A stretch of DNA of 64,000 nucleotides from UBA1413 sp964650525 (lineage in GTDB: Bacteria > Bacteroidota > Bacteroidia > Bacteroidales > Prolixibacteraceae): the NCBI GenBank assembly GCA_964650525.1, contig CAZYUA010000021.1, forward strand, positions 1 to 64,000, written 5' to 3'. The first letter of the stretch is position 1; each line of letters begins with the position of its first letter. The notes beneath the pieces are model-generated. The model was given only the letters and a program-made list of their open reading frames with translations. It made no database searches and was not told where the DNA came from. A program made the position numbers and the translations under genes. Shown here in pieces: positions 7,621 through 16,675 of the stretch.

Positions 7621-8679
7621 ATGGCCGAAATGAAATTATCCAAATTCAGGTACCGGCTGCCGGATGAGCAGATTGCCCTTCACCCATCTGAGAACAGGGA
7701 TGAATCGAAACTTATGGTACTTGACCGGAAGAAAGGGACTATCGAACACTATCAGTTCAGGGATATCCTTAAATACTTTGATGATAAGGATGTACTGGTA
7801 TTTAACGACACCAAAGTTTTCCCTGCCCGCTTATACGGAAATAAGGAAAAAACAGGCGCCGAAATCGAGGTGTTTCTGCTTCGTGAGCTGAACCGTGAGC
7901 AAAGGTTATGGGATGTGCTGGTTGATCCCGCCCGGAAAATCAGAATCGGCAACAAACTCTATTTTGGTGAAAACGACATGCTGGTGGCGGAAGTGATCGA
8001 CAACACCACCTCACGGGGGAGAACCCTGCGGTTTCTTTTTGACGGGAATTACGATGAATTTAAAAAGACGCTGTACAGCCTTGGTGAGACTCCTCTTCCC
8101 AAATTCATCAACCGCCCGGTACAGCCGGAAGATAAAGAAAGATACCAGACCATATTTGCCAAGAATGAAGGAGCGGTTGCCGCCCCAACTGCCGGGCTTC
8201 ATTTCAGCCGCGAACTGATGAAGCGGATGGAGATCAAAGGGGTTCGTTTTACTTATGTCACCCTCCATGTCGGGCTTGGGAATTTCCGGAATGTAGATGT
8301 GGAAGATCTGACCAAACACAAGATGGACTCCGAGCAGATATGGATCTCTGAAGAAGCATGCATCGTCATCAACCAGGCTAAAACAGAACACCAGAATGTG
8401 TGTGCCGTAGGCACCACAGTGATGCGGACTCTTGAAAGTTCGGTTACCACCGACGGATTTCTGAAGCCTTTTGAAGGATGGACGAACAAATTCATCTTTC
8501 CCCCTTACGATTTCAGCGTGGCCAACCGCATGATCACCAATTTTCACCTCCCGTTATCGACCCTGCTGATGATGGTTTCCGCCTTTGCAGGATACGATTT
8601 CCTCATGGACGCTTATCAGGTGGCCATCAGCAACAACTACCGGTTCGGAACGTATGGCGATGCCATGCTGATACTATGA
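7621..8679 (+). CDS. queA: S-adenosylmethionine:tRNA ribosyltransferase-isomerase
   Basis: QueA transfers and rearranges the ribosyl part of SAM onto 7-aminomethyl-7-deazaguanine in tRNA, the penultimate step to queuosine. Visible are FRYRLPDEQIALHP at the start, VFNDTKVFPARL, the GAVAAPTAGLHFS motif, TLHVGLGNFRNV and NFHLPLSTLLMMVSAF. The 352-residue length is normal. A GGGGGAAAT stretch just before the ATG at 7621 is one of the few purine-rich start contexts here. The 175 bases upstream hold no gene. Confidence 0.97.
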   Translation: MAEMKLSKFRYRLPDEQIALHPSENRDESKLMVLDRKKGTIEHYQFRDILKYFDDKDVLVFNDTKVFPARLYGNKEKTGAEIEVFLLRELNREQRLWDVLVDPARKIRIGNKLYFGENDMLVAEVIDNTTSRGRTLRFLFDGNYDEFKKTLYSLGETPLPKFINRPVQPEDKERYQTIFAKNEGAVAAPTAGLHFSRELMKRMEIKGVRFTYVTLHVGLGNFRNVDVEDLTKHKMDSEQIWISEEACIVINQAKTEHQNVCAVGTTVMRTLESSVTTDGFLKPFEGWTNKFIFPPYDFSVANRMITNFHLPLSTLLMMVSAFAGYDFLMDAYQVAISNNYRFGTYGDAMLIL

Positions 8680-8719
8680 TCATCCACCGTTCCATCTTCC
8701 GGCAAATAATAGCAGCTAC

Positions 8720-9619
8720 ATGAAGTCTGTATGCCCGATTTGCGGGGACACACGTTTCCGCGATCTATTTTTCTGCACCGACCACTTTCTGACGGGTGAA
8801 AGTTTCCCCATACTTCAATGCACGGGTTGCCATTTCCGGATTACCGGAATAACACCGGCTGAGAAAGATGCCGACCGGTATTACCAATCGGAAGCGTATG
8901 TTTCCCATTCGGATATCCGAAAGGGACTGGTAAACCGGGCTTACCATCTGGCCAGGAAATGGATGCTCCGGTATAAGTTAAAGATTGTAATCCGGGGGTC
9001 GGGTTGCAAGACAGGGTCTATCCTTGATGTGGGTGCGGGTACCGGTTATTTTCTCCGGACGATGGAGGACCATGGCTGGCAGGTGACAGGAACAGAAAAA
9101 AGCAGCCATGCACGGGACTTTGCCGCCGACCATCTGCAGTTGAAGGTATTCCCATCAGAAGATTTCCATACCTTGCCCCATCGATCGTTCGATGTGATCA
9201 CCCTGTGGCACGTGATGGAGCACCTGTATGGTTTAGATGCTTACTGGACAGGATTGGCCCGGTTGCTGAAACCTTCAGGCCACCTGATCATAGCCTTGCC
9301 AAACCCTGAATCAGCGGATGCCCGCCATTACCGGGAAAACTGGGCGGCCTGGGATGTTCCCCGCCATCTTTGGCATTTTACCCCGGGAGATGTGAAAAAG
9401 ATGGCTGAGAAATACGGATTTTCCCTGATTAAGATGCGGCGGCTGCCTTTGGACGCCTTCTATATTTCCATCTTAAGTGAAAAATACCGTGCATCAAGGT
9501 TCCCGGTTCTGAAGGGATTTTTCTTCGGGAAACTCTCCTTTTTGAAAAGCCTTGTTAACAGGCGGCATTGCAGTTCCCTGGTGTATATATTGAAATTCCG
9601 GTCTGATGTACCCTCCTGA
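8720..9619 (+). CDS. Class I SAM-dependent methyltransferase with N-terminal zinc ribbon
   Basis: The 299-residue protein begins with a probable zinc-binding unit (CPICG at residues 4-8 and a CTGC pair near residue 34). A Rossmann-type methyltransferase domain follows, with motif I SILDVGAGTGYFL near residue 105, an acidic strand end at VTGTEKS and the post-motif DVITLWHVMEHL. This layout is common among Bacteroidota methyltransferases of unknown substrate, often near envelope polysaccharide genes. Here it only follows queA by 40 bases, so the substrate cannot be inferred. Confidence 0.85.
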   Translation: MKSVCPICGDTRFRDLFFCTDHFLTGESFPILQCTGCHFRITGITPAEKDADRYYQSEAYVSHSDIRKGLVNRAYHLARKWMLRYKLKIVIRGSGCKTGSILDVGAGTGYFLRTMEDHGWQVTGTEKSSHARDFAADHLQLKVFPSEDFHTLPHRSFDVITLWHVMEHLYGLDAYWTGLARLLKPSGHLIIALPNPESADARHYRENWAAWDVPRHLWHFTPGDVKKMAEKYGFSLIKMRRLPLDAFYISILSEKYRASRFPVLKGFFFGKLSFLKSLVNRRHCSSLVYILKFRSDVPS

Positions 9620-9629
9620 CTTGCTTTGA

Positions 9630-9670
9630 TTAACAACAAACCCGGTCCTGAAGGCCGGGTTTGTTGTTAA
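9630..9670. terminator. Shared bidirectional terminator
   Basis: A perfect 16-bp stem (9630-9645 with 9655-9670) closes a 9-base loop between two convergent genes, the methyltransferase and secDF. It is well placed to end both transcripts, although the T-runs are short. Confidence 0.75.
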
Positions 9671-9681
9671 AAAACCATCAG

Positions 9682-12600
9682 TTACGCGGTGGCTTTGACG
9701 AGGGCCTTTTTGGTACGTTTCCCCAATTCGTAGACAAGGGGCGTTGCCACAAAGATCGAAGAATAGGTACCGATACCGATGCCAAACAACAAAGCAAAGA
9801 TAAATCCCCTGATACTGGCTCCGCCAAACAGGAAGATGGCTATAAGAACCACCAGAGTCGACAGGGAAGTACTGAAGGTACGGCGCAGGGTGCTGTTCAT
9901 GGCGTGGTTCATGTTATCCGCGTTTTCGCGCTTGGGATAGAGATGCATATACTCCCTGATCCGGTCGAAAACGATCACCGTATCATTGATGGAATACCCT
10001 ATAACCGTAAGGATGGCGGCAATAAAAGACTGGTCTATTTCGAGCGAAAAGGGAAGAACACCATGGAAAAGGGAGAATGCCCCCAGGGTGATAATGGTAT
10101 CATGGGCCAGGGAAATAACTCCGCCCAAACCGAACTGCCAGGTATTGAAGCGTACAAAGATATAAAGGAAGATCGCCAGCAGGGCAAAGAAGATCGCAAT
10201 GGCCGCATCCCTTTTGATGTCATCGGAGATGGTGGGACCTACTTTCTGGGAACTCATCCTATGCTTATCGACAAAATCCTGGTACGTTACGTCTTGGAAG
10301 AATCCTCCCTGGTTGAGTCCTTTGAAGAGGAGTTCCTCCACTTCATTGTCTGCATTCTCACTCATATCGTCGACCTTATACTTGGTGGTGATCCGTACCT
10401 GGTTACCGGATCCGAAGGTCTTTACTTCGGGTGGGGACACAAAAACCGAAGTCAGGGCATCTCTGACGTCAGCCACCTTTACATCCTGATTAAAACGTAC
10501 CGTATAGGTACGACCTCCCTGGAAATCGATGCCGAGGTTGAAGCCCCTTACGGCAAAGGAAATCAGGGAAATCAGGATCAACCCCCCGGAAAAATAGTAC
10601 GCGATTTTCCGGTTACCCAGGAAGTCGAAGCGGGTATTGCGGAGCCAGGTACTGGTAGTCTTGGAAGTGAAGGTGATTTTCTGGTTTCTTTTGAGTTGCC
10701 ATTCAAACAGGATCCGGGTGATGAAGATGGCTGTAAAGAGGGACGTGAGGATACCGATGATGAGGGTGGTGGCAAAGCCTTTGATAGGTCCTGAACCAAA
10801 AATGTAAAGGACGATTCCGGTCAGCAGGGTGGTCACCTGGCCGTCGATAATGGCTGAATAGGCATTTTTATAACCGTCGGAAATGGCCAGTTTGAGTCCT
10901 TTTCCGGCCCAGATTTCTTCCTGGACCCTTTCATAAATCAGCACGTTGGCGTCGACGGCCATACCCATGGTGAGCACGATGCCCGCGATGCCGGGCAGGG
11001 TAAGAACCGCGCCCAGGGAAGCCAGCACACCGATAAGGAAGAAAACGTTGAAGATAAGGGCGATATTGGCTGCAAACCCGGCTTTTCGGCTGTAAAAGAA
11101 AAGCATGTAAGCCAGCACCAGCAGGAAGGCAATTCCAAAGGATGCGAAACCGGAGTTGATGGCTTCCTTTCCGAGAGAGGGGCCGACGATGTCCTCCTGC
11201 ATAATACGGGCAGGGGCAGGCATTTTTCCTGATTTCAGGATATTGGCAAGGTCGGTGGCTTCTTCGACGCTTTCCAGCCCGGTGATACTCGATCGTCCGC
11301 CGGTGATTTCATTCTGCACGGTGGGGTACGAACGGATGTAATCATCCAGAACGATGGCGATAGATTTGCCGATGTTCTCCTTTGTCATTCGGGCCCAGAC
11401 TTTGGCACCCTCGCTGTTCATGGCCATGGCCACTTCGGGACGACCGCCAAACTGATCGTAATCCTGGCGTGCGTCGGTGATCACATCACCTGTGAGAGGG
11501 GCTTTGCCATCGCGGGTAGTAGCCTTCAGAGCTATCAAACGGAAGTAATTTCCGGCTTCGTCGACCGGGTTCGCTGTCCAGCGGAAAAACATGTTCCTGG
11601 GGAAAATGGTGCTGACTTGCTCTTTAGCAAAGAAGGCGTTGACCTCAGAAGTATCCTTGGCGTGGGCTGTTCCGATAATCGGTCCCGGGAACAGGTTGCC
11701 GGTCTGGTCTGTACTGGGTGTCAGAATGGCAAACAGGGGATAGTCCCTGCGGAAATTTTCCAGATCGGCGGGGGATGCTTCGCCCGACAGGGAAGAGGTA
11801 TCGCTTTTCATTTCTTCGAGGAGAGAACCGGCAGCTGCTGAGTCTGCCGGAGCTGCTTCCCCGCCGGCCGGGGCAGAGGCAAGCGCCAGAGAATCCTGGT
11901 CAGCTCTTTCCGAAGCCAGTGAATCTGCAACCGGCACGGAAGCCGACATATCTTTGAGCTTTTGGTTGGCCTGCAGCAGATAGGGATAAACTTCCTGGTT
12001 CTCATAGGTTTCCCAAAACTCAAGTTGTGCCGTACCCTGTAATAATTTGCGTACCCTCTCCGGATTGTCGATCCCGGGAAGTTCCACCAGGATTCGTCCA
12101 CGGGTCTGTAATTGCTGGATGTTGGGCTGGGCTACCCCGAACCGGTCTATCCTGGTACGCAACACATTGAAGGAATTATCAATCGCGGCATCGGTCTCTT
12201 CCCGTATCACCTTCAGGACATCCTCGTTGGAAGAGTCAAATTTGACCCGTTCCTTGAGTTCCAGGGTGGTAAAGATGGCTGCTAACCTGGCATTGGGATC
12301 GACTTCGGCAAAAGCCTCCCCAAACAGGGTTACAAAATCCTGTGTGCTGTTTTTCTGTCTTTCCGTAGCCCTGGCCAATGCTGCATTGAAAGTGGAATCG
12401 GTACTGTAGTTGGTCATCGCCCGGATCACATCCACCACCGAAACCTCCAGGGTCACATTCATCCCCCCTTTCAGGTCAAGACCCAGGTTCATTTCCAGTT
12501 CCTTTACATCCTTATAGGTGAATTTCTTCAACCCAAGGAAATTGTAGACCTCCACCCCCGAAATGGAATCCAGGTAGTTGTATTCACGGGTAGTGTTTCC

Positions 12601-12720
12601 CTGAGCATATTCTTTTGCCTGTTTTTCAATTTGTCTGGATTTCCAGGTAAAGGTCAGCTGGTAAAGGCAGACGGCAGACAGCAGAATAGCAAATGTCAAT
12701 ATGGCTCCTTTGTTTTGCAT
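9682..12720 (-). CDS. secDF: Protein translocase SecDF fusion
   Basis: SecDF uses the proton gradient to help pull proteins across the inner membrane after SecA has acted at SecYEG. The 1012-residue protein joins SecD (about 1-660) and SecF (about 700-1000). The SecD part shows LGLDLKGGMNVTLEV, RIDRFGVAQPNIQ, RILVELPGI and GMAVDANVLIYERVQEE. The SecF part shows NLGIDFQGGRTYTVRF, YSINDTVIVFDRIRE and LGIGIGTYSSIFVATPLV. An Ala/Ser/Asp-rich low-complexity insert (about 260-315) lies in the extracytoplasmic SecD domain. The fusion is typical of Bacteroidota. Confidence 0.97.
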   Translation of the reverse strand: MQNKGAILTFAILLSAVCLYQLTFTWKSRQIEKQAKEYAQGNTTREYNYLDSISGVEVYNFLGLKKFTYKDVKELEMNLGLDLKGGMNVTLEVSVVDVIRAMTNYSTDSTFNAALARATERQKNSTQDFVTLFGEAFAEVDPNARLAAIFTTLELKERVKFDSSNEDVLKVIREETDAAIDNSFNVLRTRIDRFGVAQPNIQQLQTRGRILVELPGIDNPERVRKLLQGTAQLEFWETYENQEVYPYLLQANQKLKDMSASVPVADSLASERADQDSLALASAPAGGEAAPADSAAAGSLLEEMKSDTSSLSGEASPADLENFRRDYPLFAILTPSTDQTGNLFPGPIIGTAHAKDTSEVNAFFAKEQVSTIFPRNMFFRWTANPVDEAGNYFRLIALKATTRDGKAPLTGDVITDARQDYDQFGGRPEVAMAMNSEGAKVWARMTKENIGKSIAIVLDDYIRSYPTVQNEITGGRSSITGLESVEEATDLANILKSGKMPAPARIMQEDIVGPSLGKEAINSGFASFGIAFLLVLAYMLFFYSRKAGFAANIALIFNVFFLIGVLASLGAVLTLPGIAGIVLTMGMAVDANVLIYERVQEEIWAGKGLKLAISDGYKNAYSAIIDGQVTTLLTGIVLYIFGSGPIKGFATTLIIGILTSLFTAIFITRILFEWQLKRNQKITFTSKTTSTWLRNTRFDFLGNRKIAYYFSGGLILISLISFAVRGFNLGIDFQGGRTYTVRFNQDVKVADVRDALTSVFVSPPEVKTFGSGNQVRITTKYKVDDMSENADNEVEELLFKGLNQGGFFQDVTYQDFVDKHRMSSQKVGPTISDDIKRDAAIAIFFALLAIFLYIFVRFNTWQFGLGGVISLAHDTIITLGAFSLFHGVLPFSLEIDQSFIAAILTVIGYSINDTVIVFDRIREYMHLYPKRENADNMNHAMNSTLRRTFSTSLSTLVVLIAIFLFGGASIRGFIFALLFGIGIGTYSSIFVATPLVYELGKRTKKALVKATA

Positions 12721-12819
12721 GTTGAATAATAATAAAATAATGGTTTAATGAGAAATCGATGTCATGCAGGAATGAACCGTAATTAATTCATTCCTGGCCG
12801 CAACCGGGGTTGCTGCAGA

Positions 12820-13227
12820 TCAGGCAAGACCCGGCAGGTCTGTTTCGCCTGCCGTAAAACTGAATATAATATAACTGACACTCCGCATGGTGGGAGAGGT
12901 GCGGGGAGAGGTGAAGATTTCTGCCCCGGAAATACAGAATGCCCGCCTGCTCAGCTGTTGCACGATGAGCTGGTTGATTCTCTCCCGGCACTGTTTATCA
13001 TGGGAAACCCTTTGTCCGGGAATTTTTAAACTGGAAAGGGATTGCTGAGTGCAAAAAAAGGTGTATCCGGGGTTATTTCCCGGGGTGGCCGGGACTTCGG
13101 TGCCTGCATCCGACGACAGGGTTTCCTGGTGGAAATGGTCAAACAACCAGGCCGCAACGAGAACAGCGCAAAACAGGCTGACCCGGTACAATCCTTTTTT
13201 TGGTATTTTCTTTAACAGTTTCAACAT
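12820..13227 (-). CDS. Small membrane-anchored protein of unknown function
   Basis: Not recognised. From the ATG at 13227 the product has 135 residues: a basic start (MLKLLKKIPKKG), one membrane segment or uncleaved signal (about 15-27), then a domain facing away from the cytoplasm with two cysteines (CTQQ and DKQCRERINQL) and a hydrophobic C-terminal strand (SVSYIIFSFTAGE). The start is well supported by a near-consensus promoter 17 bases upstream. The frame extends upstream to 13323, but that part overlaps the promoter. It lies between secDF and the protease-like gene. Confidence 0.6.
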   Translation of the reverse strand: MLKLLKKIPKKGLYRVSLFCAVLVAAWLFDHFHQETLSSDAGTEVPATPGNNPGYTFFCTQQSLSSLKIPGQRVSHDKQCRERINQLIVQQLSRRAFCISGAEIFTSPRTSPTMRSVSYIIFSFTAGETDLPGLA

Positions 13228-13244
13228 GTTACCATTTGGCGGCG

Positions 13245-13275
13245 CAAATATAGTTAATCCGGATAAACCGGCAAA
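13245..13275 (-). promoter_or_regulatory. Promoter of the small membrane protein gene
   Basis: On the minus strand TTTG (13272-13275) is followed after 19 bases by TATATTTG (13245-13252), a full match to TTTG-N19-TAnnTTTG. It ends 17 bases before the ATG at 13227, which supports that start and shows the small gene is transcribed by itself. Confidence 0.72.
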
Positions 13276-13355
13276 GCCGGCAGGGAAAAAGTTGCCAGCC
13301 TGCCACGATAAAGCGGGGGCCATTTACCCAAATCCCTGCACCCGGGCATGAAAAC

Positions 13356-13802
13356 TCACGATTTTTTTTTGGCCTGGGGGGACAAGCATAAGGAAAGCCT
13401 GGAATAATCGATGACAGCCTTGTATTCCAATAAGAAATCACTCCCTATCAAGCCGCAGATTTCGCGGTTCGCAGCATGGTAAATCAAATGGTTGATCTGG
13501 GACAGGTCTATCAGGGCAACGGTAAAGGGGTTGATCGTGAGTTTACCCAGGCAAAAGGGGTGGAGGATACCCAGGGAAATCGTAAACATCCCTGTACCGA
13601 TGCCTGCAGAACGGACTACCGGATGGATTTCAGGATCTAAGGGGTCGTACCGGGAAGTCAGGGACAGGTCGAAGACTGTTTTGGAGGCTCCGGTATCAAG
13701 AATCCAGAGTCCGATGCCGCCATTCGGAAAAGTGCAGGGGACAGCCAGGTGGAGGCTTTCAGGTTCGAGGGTAATCAGTTCCAGGGGTATGCTGTACTTC
13801 AT
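13356..13802 (-). CDS. Retropepsin-like aspartic protease domain protein
   Basis: The 148-residue protein has the aspartic protease signature LWILDTGASKTVFDL around residue 36 and, near the C-terminus, CGLIGSDFLLEYKAVIDY, the second conserved block of bacterial single-domain retropepsin-like proteins. Such proteins act as homodimers, each chain giving one catalytic Asp. There is no signal peptide, so a cytoplasmic location is likely. The substrate is unknown. It starts 3 bases after the mdh stop codon, so the two are probably co-transcribed. Confidence 0.75.
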   Translation of the reverse strand: MKYSIPLELITLEPESLHLAVPCTFPNGGIGLWILDTGASKTVFDLSLTSRYDPLDPEIHPVVRSAGIGTGMFTISLGILHPFCLGKLTINPFTVALIDLSQINHLIYHAANREICGLIGSDFLLEYKAVIDYSRLSLCLSPQAKKKS

Positions 13803-13805
13803 CGA

Positions 13806-14741
13806 TCACAGGATATTCATTCCGTCTAGAATATCCATGATCTTACGGACAGCATGCGCAGAGTTGTGCAGCAATTCGGTTTCGTCGTCATTCAGTGCTA
13901 CCTCAATGACCTGTTCAATGCCGTTTCTCCCTAATTTTACCGGTACGCCCACAAACATTTCGTTAAGGCCATATTCACCTTCGAGTTTAATGCAGCAGGG
14001 GAAAATTCTTTTCTGGTCGAGGACGATGGCTTCAACCATTTGGGCTGCAGCTGATCCCGGAGCGTACCAGGCCGAAGTGCCCATCAGGTTCACCAGTTCT
14101 CCTCCACCGTTGACTGTTCGTTTGATTATGGCATTCAGTTGTTCAGCGCCAAGAAGTTCTGTAACAGGAATTCCGGCAACAGTGGTATAGCGGGGCAGTG
14201 GCACCATGGTATCTCCGTGGCCGCCCAGCAGCAATGCCTGGATGTCTCGGGGAGAAACGTCAAGGGCTTCGGCCAGGAAGGCACGGTAACGGGCAGTATC
14301 CAGGATCCCTGCCATCCCCATCACCCTGGTCCTGGGTAATTTCGCAGTGACGTACGATGCATACGTCATCACATCCAGAGGATTGGACACGATGATAATT
14401 TTCGCTTCGGGACTGTGCAAAACAACATTCTGGGTAACATTCCTGACGATGCCCGCATTGATGGAGATCAGGTCGTCGCGGCTCATACCAGGTTTTCGGG
14501 GCACCCCCGAGGTTATCACCACCACCTCAGATCCGGCACTCTTTGCATAATCATTGGTCGATCCCGTCAACCGTGTGTCGTAATAGTTGACCGGCGCAGT
14601 TTGCCACAAATCAAGCGATTTTCCTTCTGAAATCCCCTCTTTTATGTCTAAGAGAACCACCTCCTGAACAATATTCTTCTGGGCAACAACCTGAGCACAG
14701 GTCGCACCTACGTTACCGGCACCTACGACTGTTACTTTCAT
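13806..14741 (-). CDS. mdh: Malate dehydrogenase (NAD)
   Basis: The 311-residue enzyme interconverts malate and oxaloacetate in the TCA cycle. Visible are the NAD-binding KVTVVGAGNVGATCAQ, the substrate-loop region TSGVPRKPGMSRDDLI with its arginines, IVSNPLDVMTY and the catalytic histidine in LLGGHGDTMVPL. It is of the LDH-like, citrate-synthase-associated type common in this phylum. The ATG at 14741 (MKVTVV) was chosen over one eight codons upstream. A good promoter lies 57 bases upstream. Confidence 0.96.
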   Translation of the reverse strand: MKVTVVGAGNVGATCAQVVAQKNIVQEVVLLDIKEGISEGKSLDLWQTAPVNYYDTRLTGSTNDYAKSAGSEVVVITSGVPRKPGMSRDDLISINAGIVRNVTQNVVLHSPEAKIIIVSNPLDVMTYASYVTAKLPRTRVMGMAGILDTARYRAFLAEALDVSPRDIQALLLGGHGDTMVPLPRYTTVAGIPVTELLGAEQLNAIIKRTVNGGGELVNLMGTSAWYAPGSAAAQMVEAIVLDQKRIFPCCIKLEGEYGLNEMFVGVPVKLGRNGIEQVIEVALNDDETELLHNSAHAVRKIMDILDGMNIL

Positions 14742-14797
14742 CGATCCATGTATTATTGGGCTCAAACAATTTTACTGAAAATTGTCTGAAACGGATA

Positions 14798-14831
14798 CAA
14801 ATATAGAAAGGATTTTGTTCAGGAAGCAAAA
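14798..14831 (-). promoter_or_regulatory. mdh promoter
   Basis: On the minus strand a TTTTG (14827-14831) precedes TATATTTG (14798-14805) by 21 bases. The -7 element matches TAnnTTTG exactly. The implied leader is about 50 bases. Confidence 0.6.
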
Positions 14832-14868
14832 TTAACAGGTACAGGTACCGTCTTTAGGGACTTTCTGT

Positions 14869-15624
14869 TCAGAAATTTAACTTCTCCTTGAGGTTTTTAT
14901 AACCCGATTTGCTGACTTTCAGTTTCGTCTTATCGTGTAGTATGGCAATATACGATTCCTTTTCATACTGTTGTAACTGGGCAATCTGGTCGACCCGCAC
15001 AATGTAGGAACGGTGGATCCGCGCAAACTGATGGGGATCGAGCGAGGACTCAAAATATTGCATGGTTTTCTGCTTGGTAAACCTGCCCTCGTGGGTATAA
15101 ATCAGCACATAATCATCGAGCGATTCGATATACCGTATGTGATCGGACGGTATGATATGGATTTTATGCCGGTCCTTGACCACCACGCGGTCCAGAAACT
15201 CCTCCCTGGGAAAATTGTTGATTTTCTCCACGATATCTTCCTGGCTCGACTGTTTCAACAGATGTTCCCTGACTTTTTCGACTGCTCCTTTTAAGCGGTC
15301 GACACTAAAGGGTTTCAGTAAATAATCGGCAGCATTGTATTCGAAAGCCTTCAGGGCATATTGATCGTAGGCGGTTGTAAAAATTATGGAAGGATGGTGA
15401 TCAACCAATTCCAGCATCTCAAATCCTGTGATCTTGGGCATCTGGATATCCAGGAACACAAGGTCGGGTTTCTGTTCATTGATGGCTTTCACTCCTTCAA
15501 ACCCGTTTTCACATTCACCCAGAATTTCGATATTTTCGAGGGTTTCCAGGTATGACCGGAGCAGGGAGCGGGCTAATTCCTCATCTTCGATAATCAGAGT
15601 CCGGATTTTAGGGTTGGCTGTCAT
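14869..15624 (-). CDS. LytTR-family response regulator
   Basis: The 251-residue protein has an N-terminal receiver domain (acidic IIEDEE near residue 11, phospho-acceptor Asp59 in LVFLDIQMP, the conserved Thr in FTTAYDQYALKAFEYNA) and a C-terminal LytTR DNA-binding domain (about 150-250, with RHKIHIIPSDHIRYIESL and FARIHRSYIVRVDQI). It overlaps the histidine kinase gene by 17 bases, so the pair is translationally coupled. The target genes may be the two membrane proteins at the head of the same operon, by analogy with LiaFSR; this is inference. Confidence 0.92.
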   Translation of the reverse strand: MTANPKIRTLIIEDEELARSLLRSYLETLENIEILGECENGFEGVKAINEQKPDLVFLDIQMPKITGFEMLELVDHHPSIIFTTAYDQYALKAFEYNAADYLLKPFSVDRLKGAVEKVREHLLKQSSQEDIVEKINNFPREEFLDRVVVKDRHKIHIIPSDHIRYIESLDDYVLIYTHEGRFTKQKTMQYFESSLDPHQFARIHRSYIVRVDQIAQLQQYEKESYIAILHDKTKLKVSKSGYKNLKEKLNF

Positions 15625-16666
15625 GGTTTGTTTGTGGTAATGTTAAGGTAATGGTAAACACTTTCTTGGTGTCGGTAATCTTCAGCAATCCGGGGTTTCC
15701 GTAAATGATGCTTAGCCGCTCCCGGATGTTGCGGAGGCCGATCCCTTCTCCCTTTTTACTTACAACCTCAGGATCGTAGGGGTTGCTGATCTTAATGACC
15801 AGGGATTCCCCGTTGCAGGTAGCCTCTGTTACAATCTCCACTGGTTCAGTGGCTTCGTAAACCCCATATTTGATGGCGTTTTCGTATATGGGCTGAAGGA
15901 TCATATTGGGCAGCTCCGAGTGGAAACAACGTTCATCGACATGAAAGACGGTCAGGAGTTTTTTTCCAAAACGAACCTTTTCAATGGCGAGGTAGAGTTT
16001 GTTATTTTCCAGTTCAGTACCGAAGGTAACTTTCTCATTCTGTCCGTGTTTCAGGGAATAACGCATCAGGTTAGAGAGGTTGATCACCATTTCCCGGGCC
16101 CGTGCCGGATCTGACATGGTCAGGGAAGAGATACCGTTCAGACTGTTAAACAGGAAGTGAGGGTTAATCTGCGATTTAAGGGCATGTAACTCCGCCTCAC
16201 GGACCAGTGCCTTCAGTTCACTTTCCCTTTTGACTTTTTCCCTGAAGTTTTGATAATACACAATGGCCATGAAGAGAAATACGTAAAACACATAAAAGAG
16301 ATAACCGGAAAGAAAGCGGGCAGGATACCCGATGGCAAGGTATTCGTTGAGCGAAGGGGTTATCAGGTTGATAATGGCGGAGGAAAGGTAAGTCCATAGA
16401 AATATGAGAATGGTTGCTGAGATCAGATGGAAGATAACCAGCCTCCACCAGGGATTGCTCTCCGGTGTATTGTATTTGACCACATACCAGATATTAACAG
16501 CCAAAATGGCAAACAGCAGGTATTGAACCAAAGAATTGGTGAATGCCTGGTCAAGGGGCATGTCGTAATAGTTCCACTGGATCAGGGCATTGGAGACAGA
16601 AATCAGGAGCCAGAAAAAGCCATAACCCAACATGAGCCTGGGGTTGCTCAGGAGCGGATGTTTCAT
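15608..16666 (-). CDS. LytS/YehU-type sensor histidine kinase
   Basis: The 352-residue kinase has four membrane segments in the first 140 residues with short loops, so it probably senses within the membrane or through a partner rather than with a large external domain. A coiled stretch (about 140-165) leads into the His_kinase domain with phospho-acceptor His170 in QINPHFLFNSLNG. A HATPase domain follows, with the N box in PIYENAIKYGV and the G box in GEGIGLRNIRERL. It starts 9 bases after the LiaF-like gene and overlaps its regulator gene. Confidence 0.93.
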   Translation of the reverse strand: MKHPLLSNPRLMLGYGFFWLLISVSNALIQWNYYDMPLDQAFTNSLVQYLLFAILAVNIWYVVKYNTPESNPWWRLVIFHLISATILIFLWTYLSSAIINLITPSLNEYLAIGYPARFLSGYLFYVFYVFLFMAIVYYQNFREKVKRESELKALVREAELHALKSQINPHFLFNSLNGISSLTMSDPARAREMVINLSNLMRYSLKHGQNEKVTFGTELENNKLYLAIEKVRFGKKLLTVFHVDERCFHSELPNMILQPIYENAIKYGVYEATEPVEIVTEATCNGESLVIKISNPYDPEVVSKKGEGIGLRNIRERLSIIYGNPGLLKITDTKKVFTITLTLPQTNHDSQP

Positions 16667-16675
16667 AATGCCGGC

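Noticed and set aside
9661..10794. A 377-codon plus-strand open frame opposite secDF
   Set aside because: It is the antisense shadow of the well-conserved SecF region and has a low-complexity composition with no family features.
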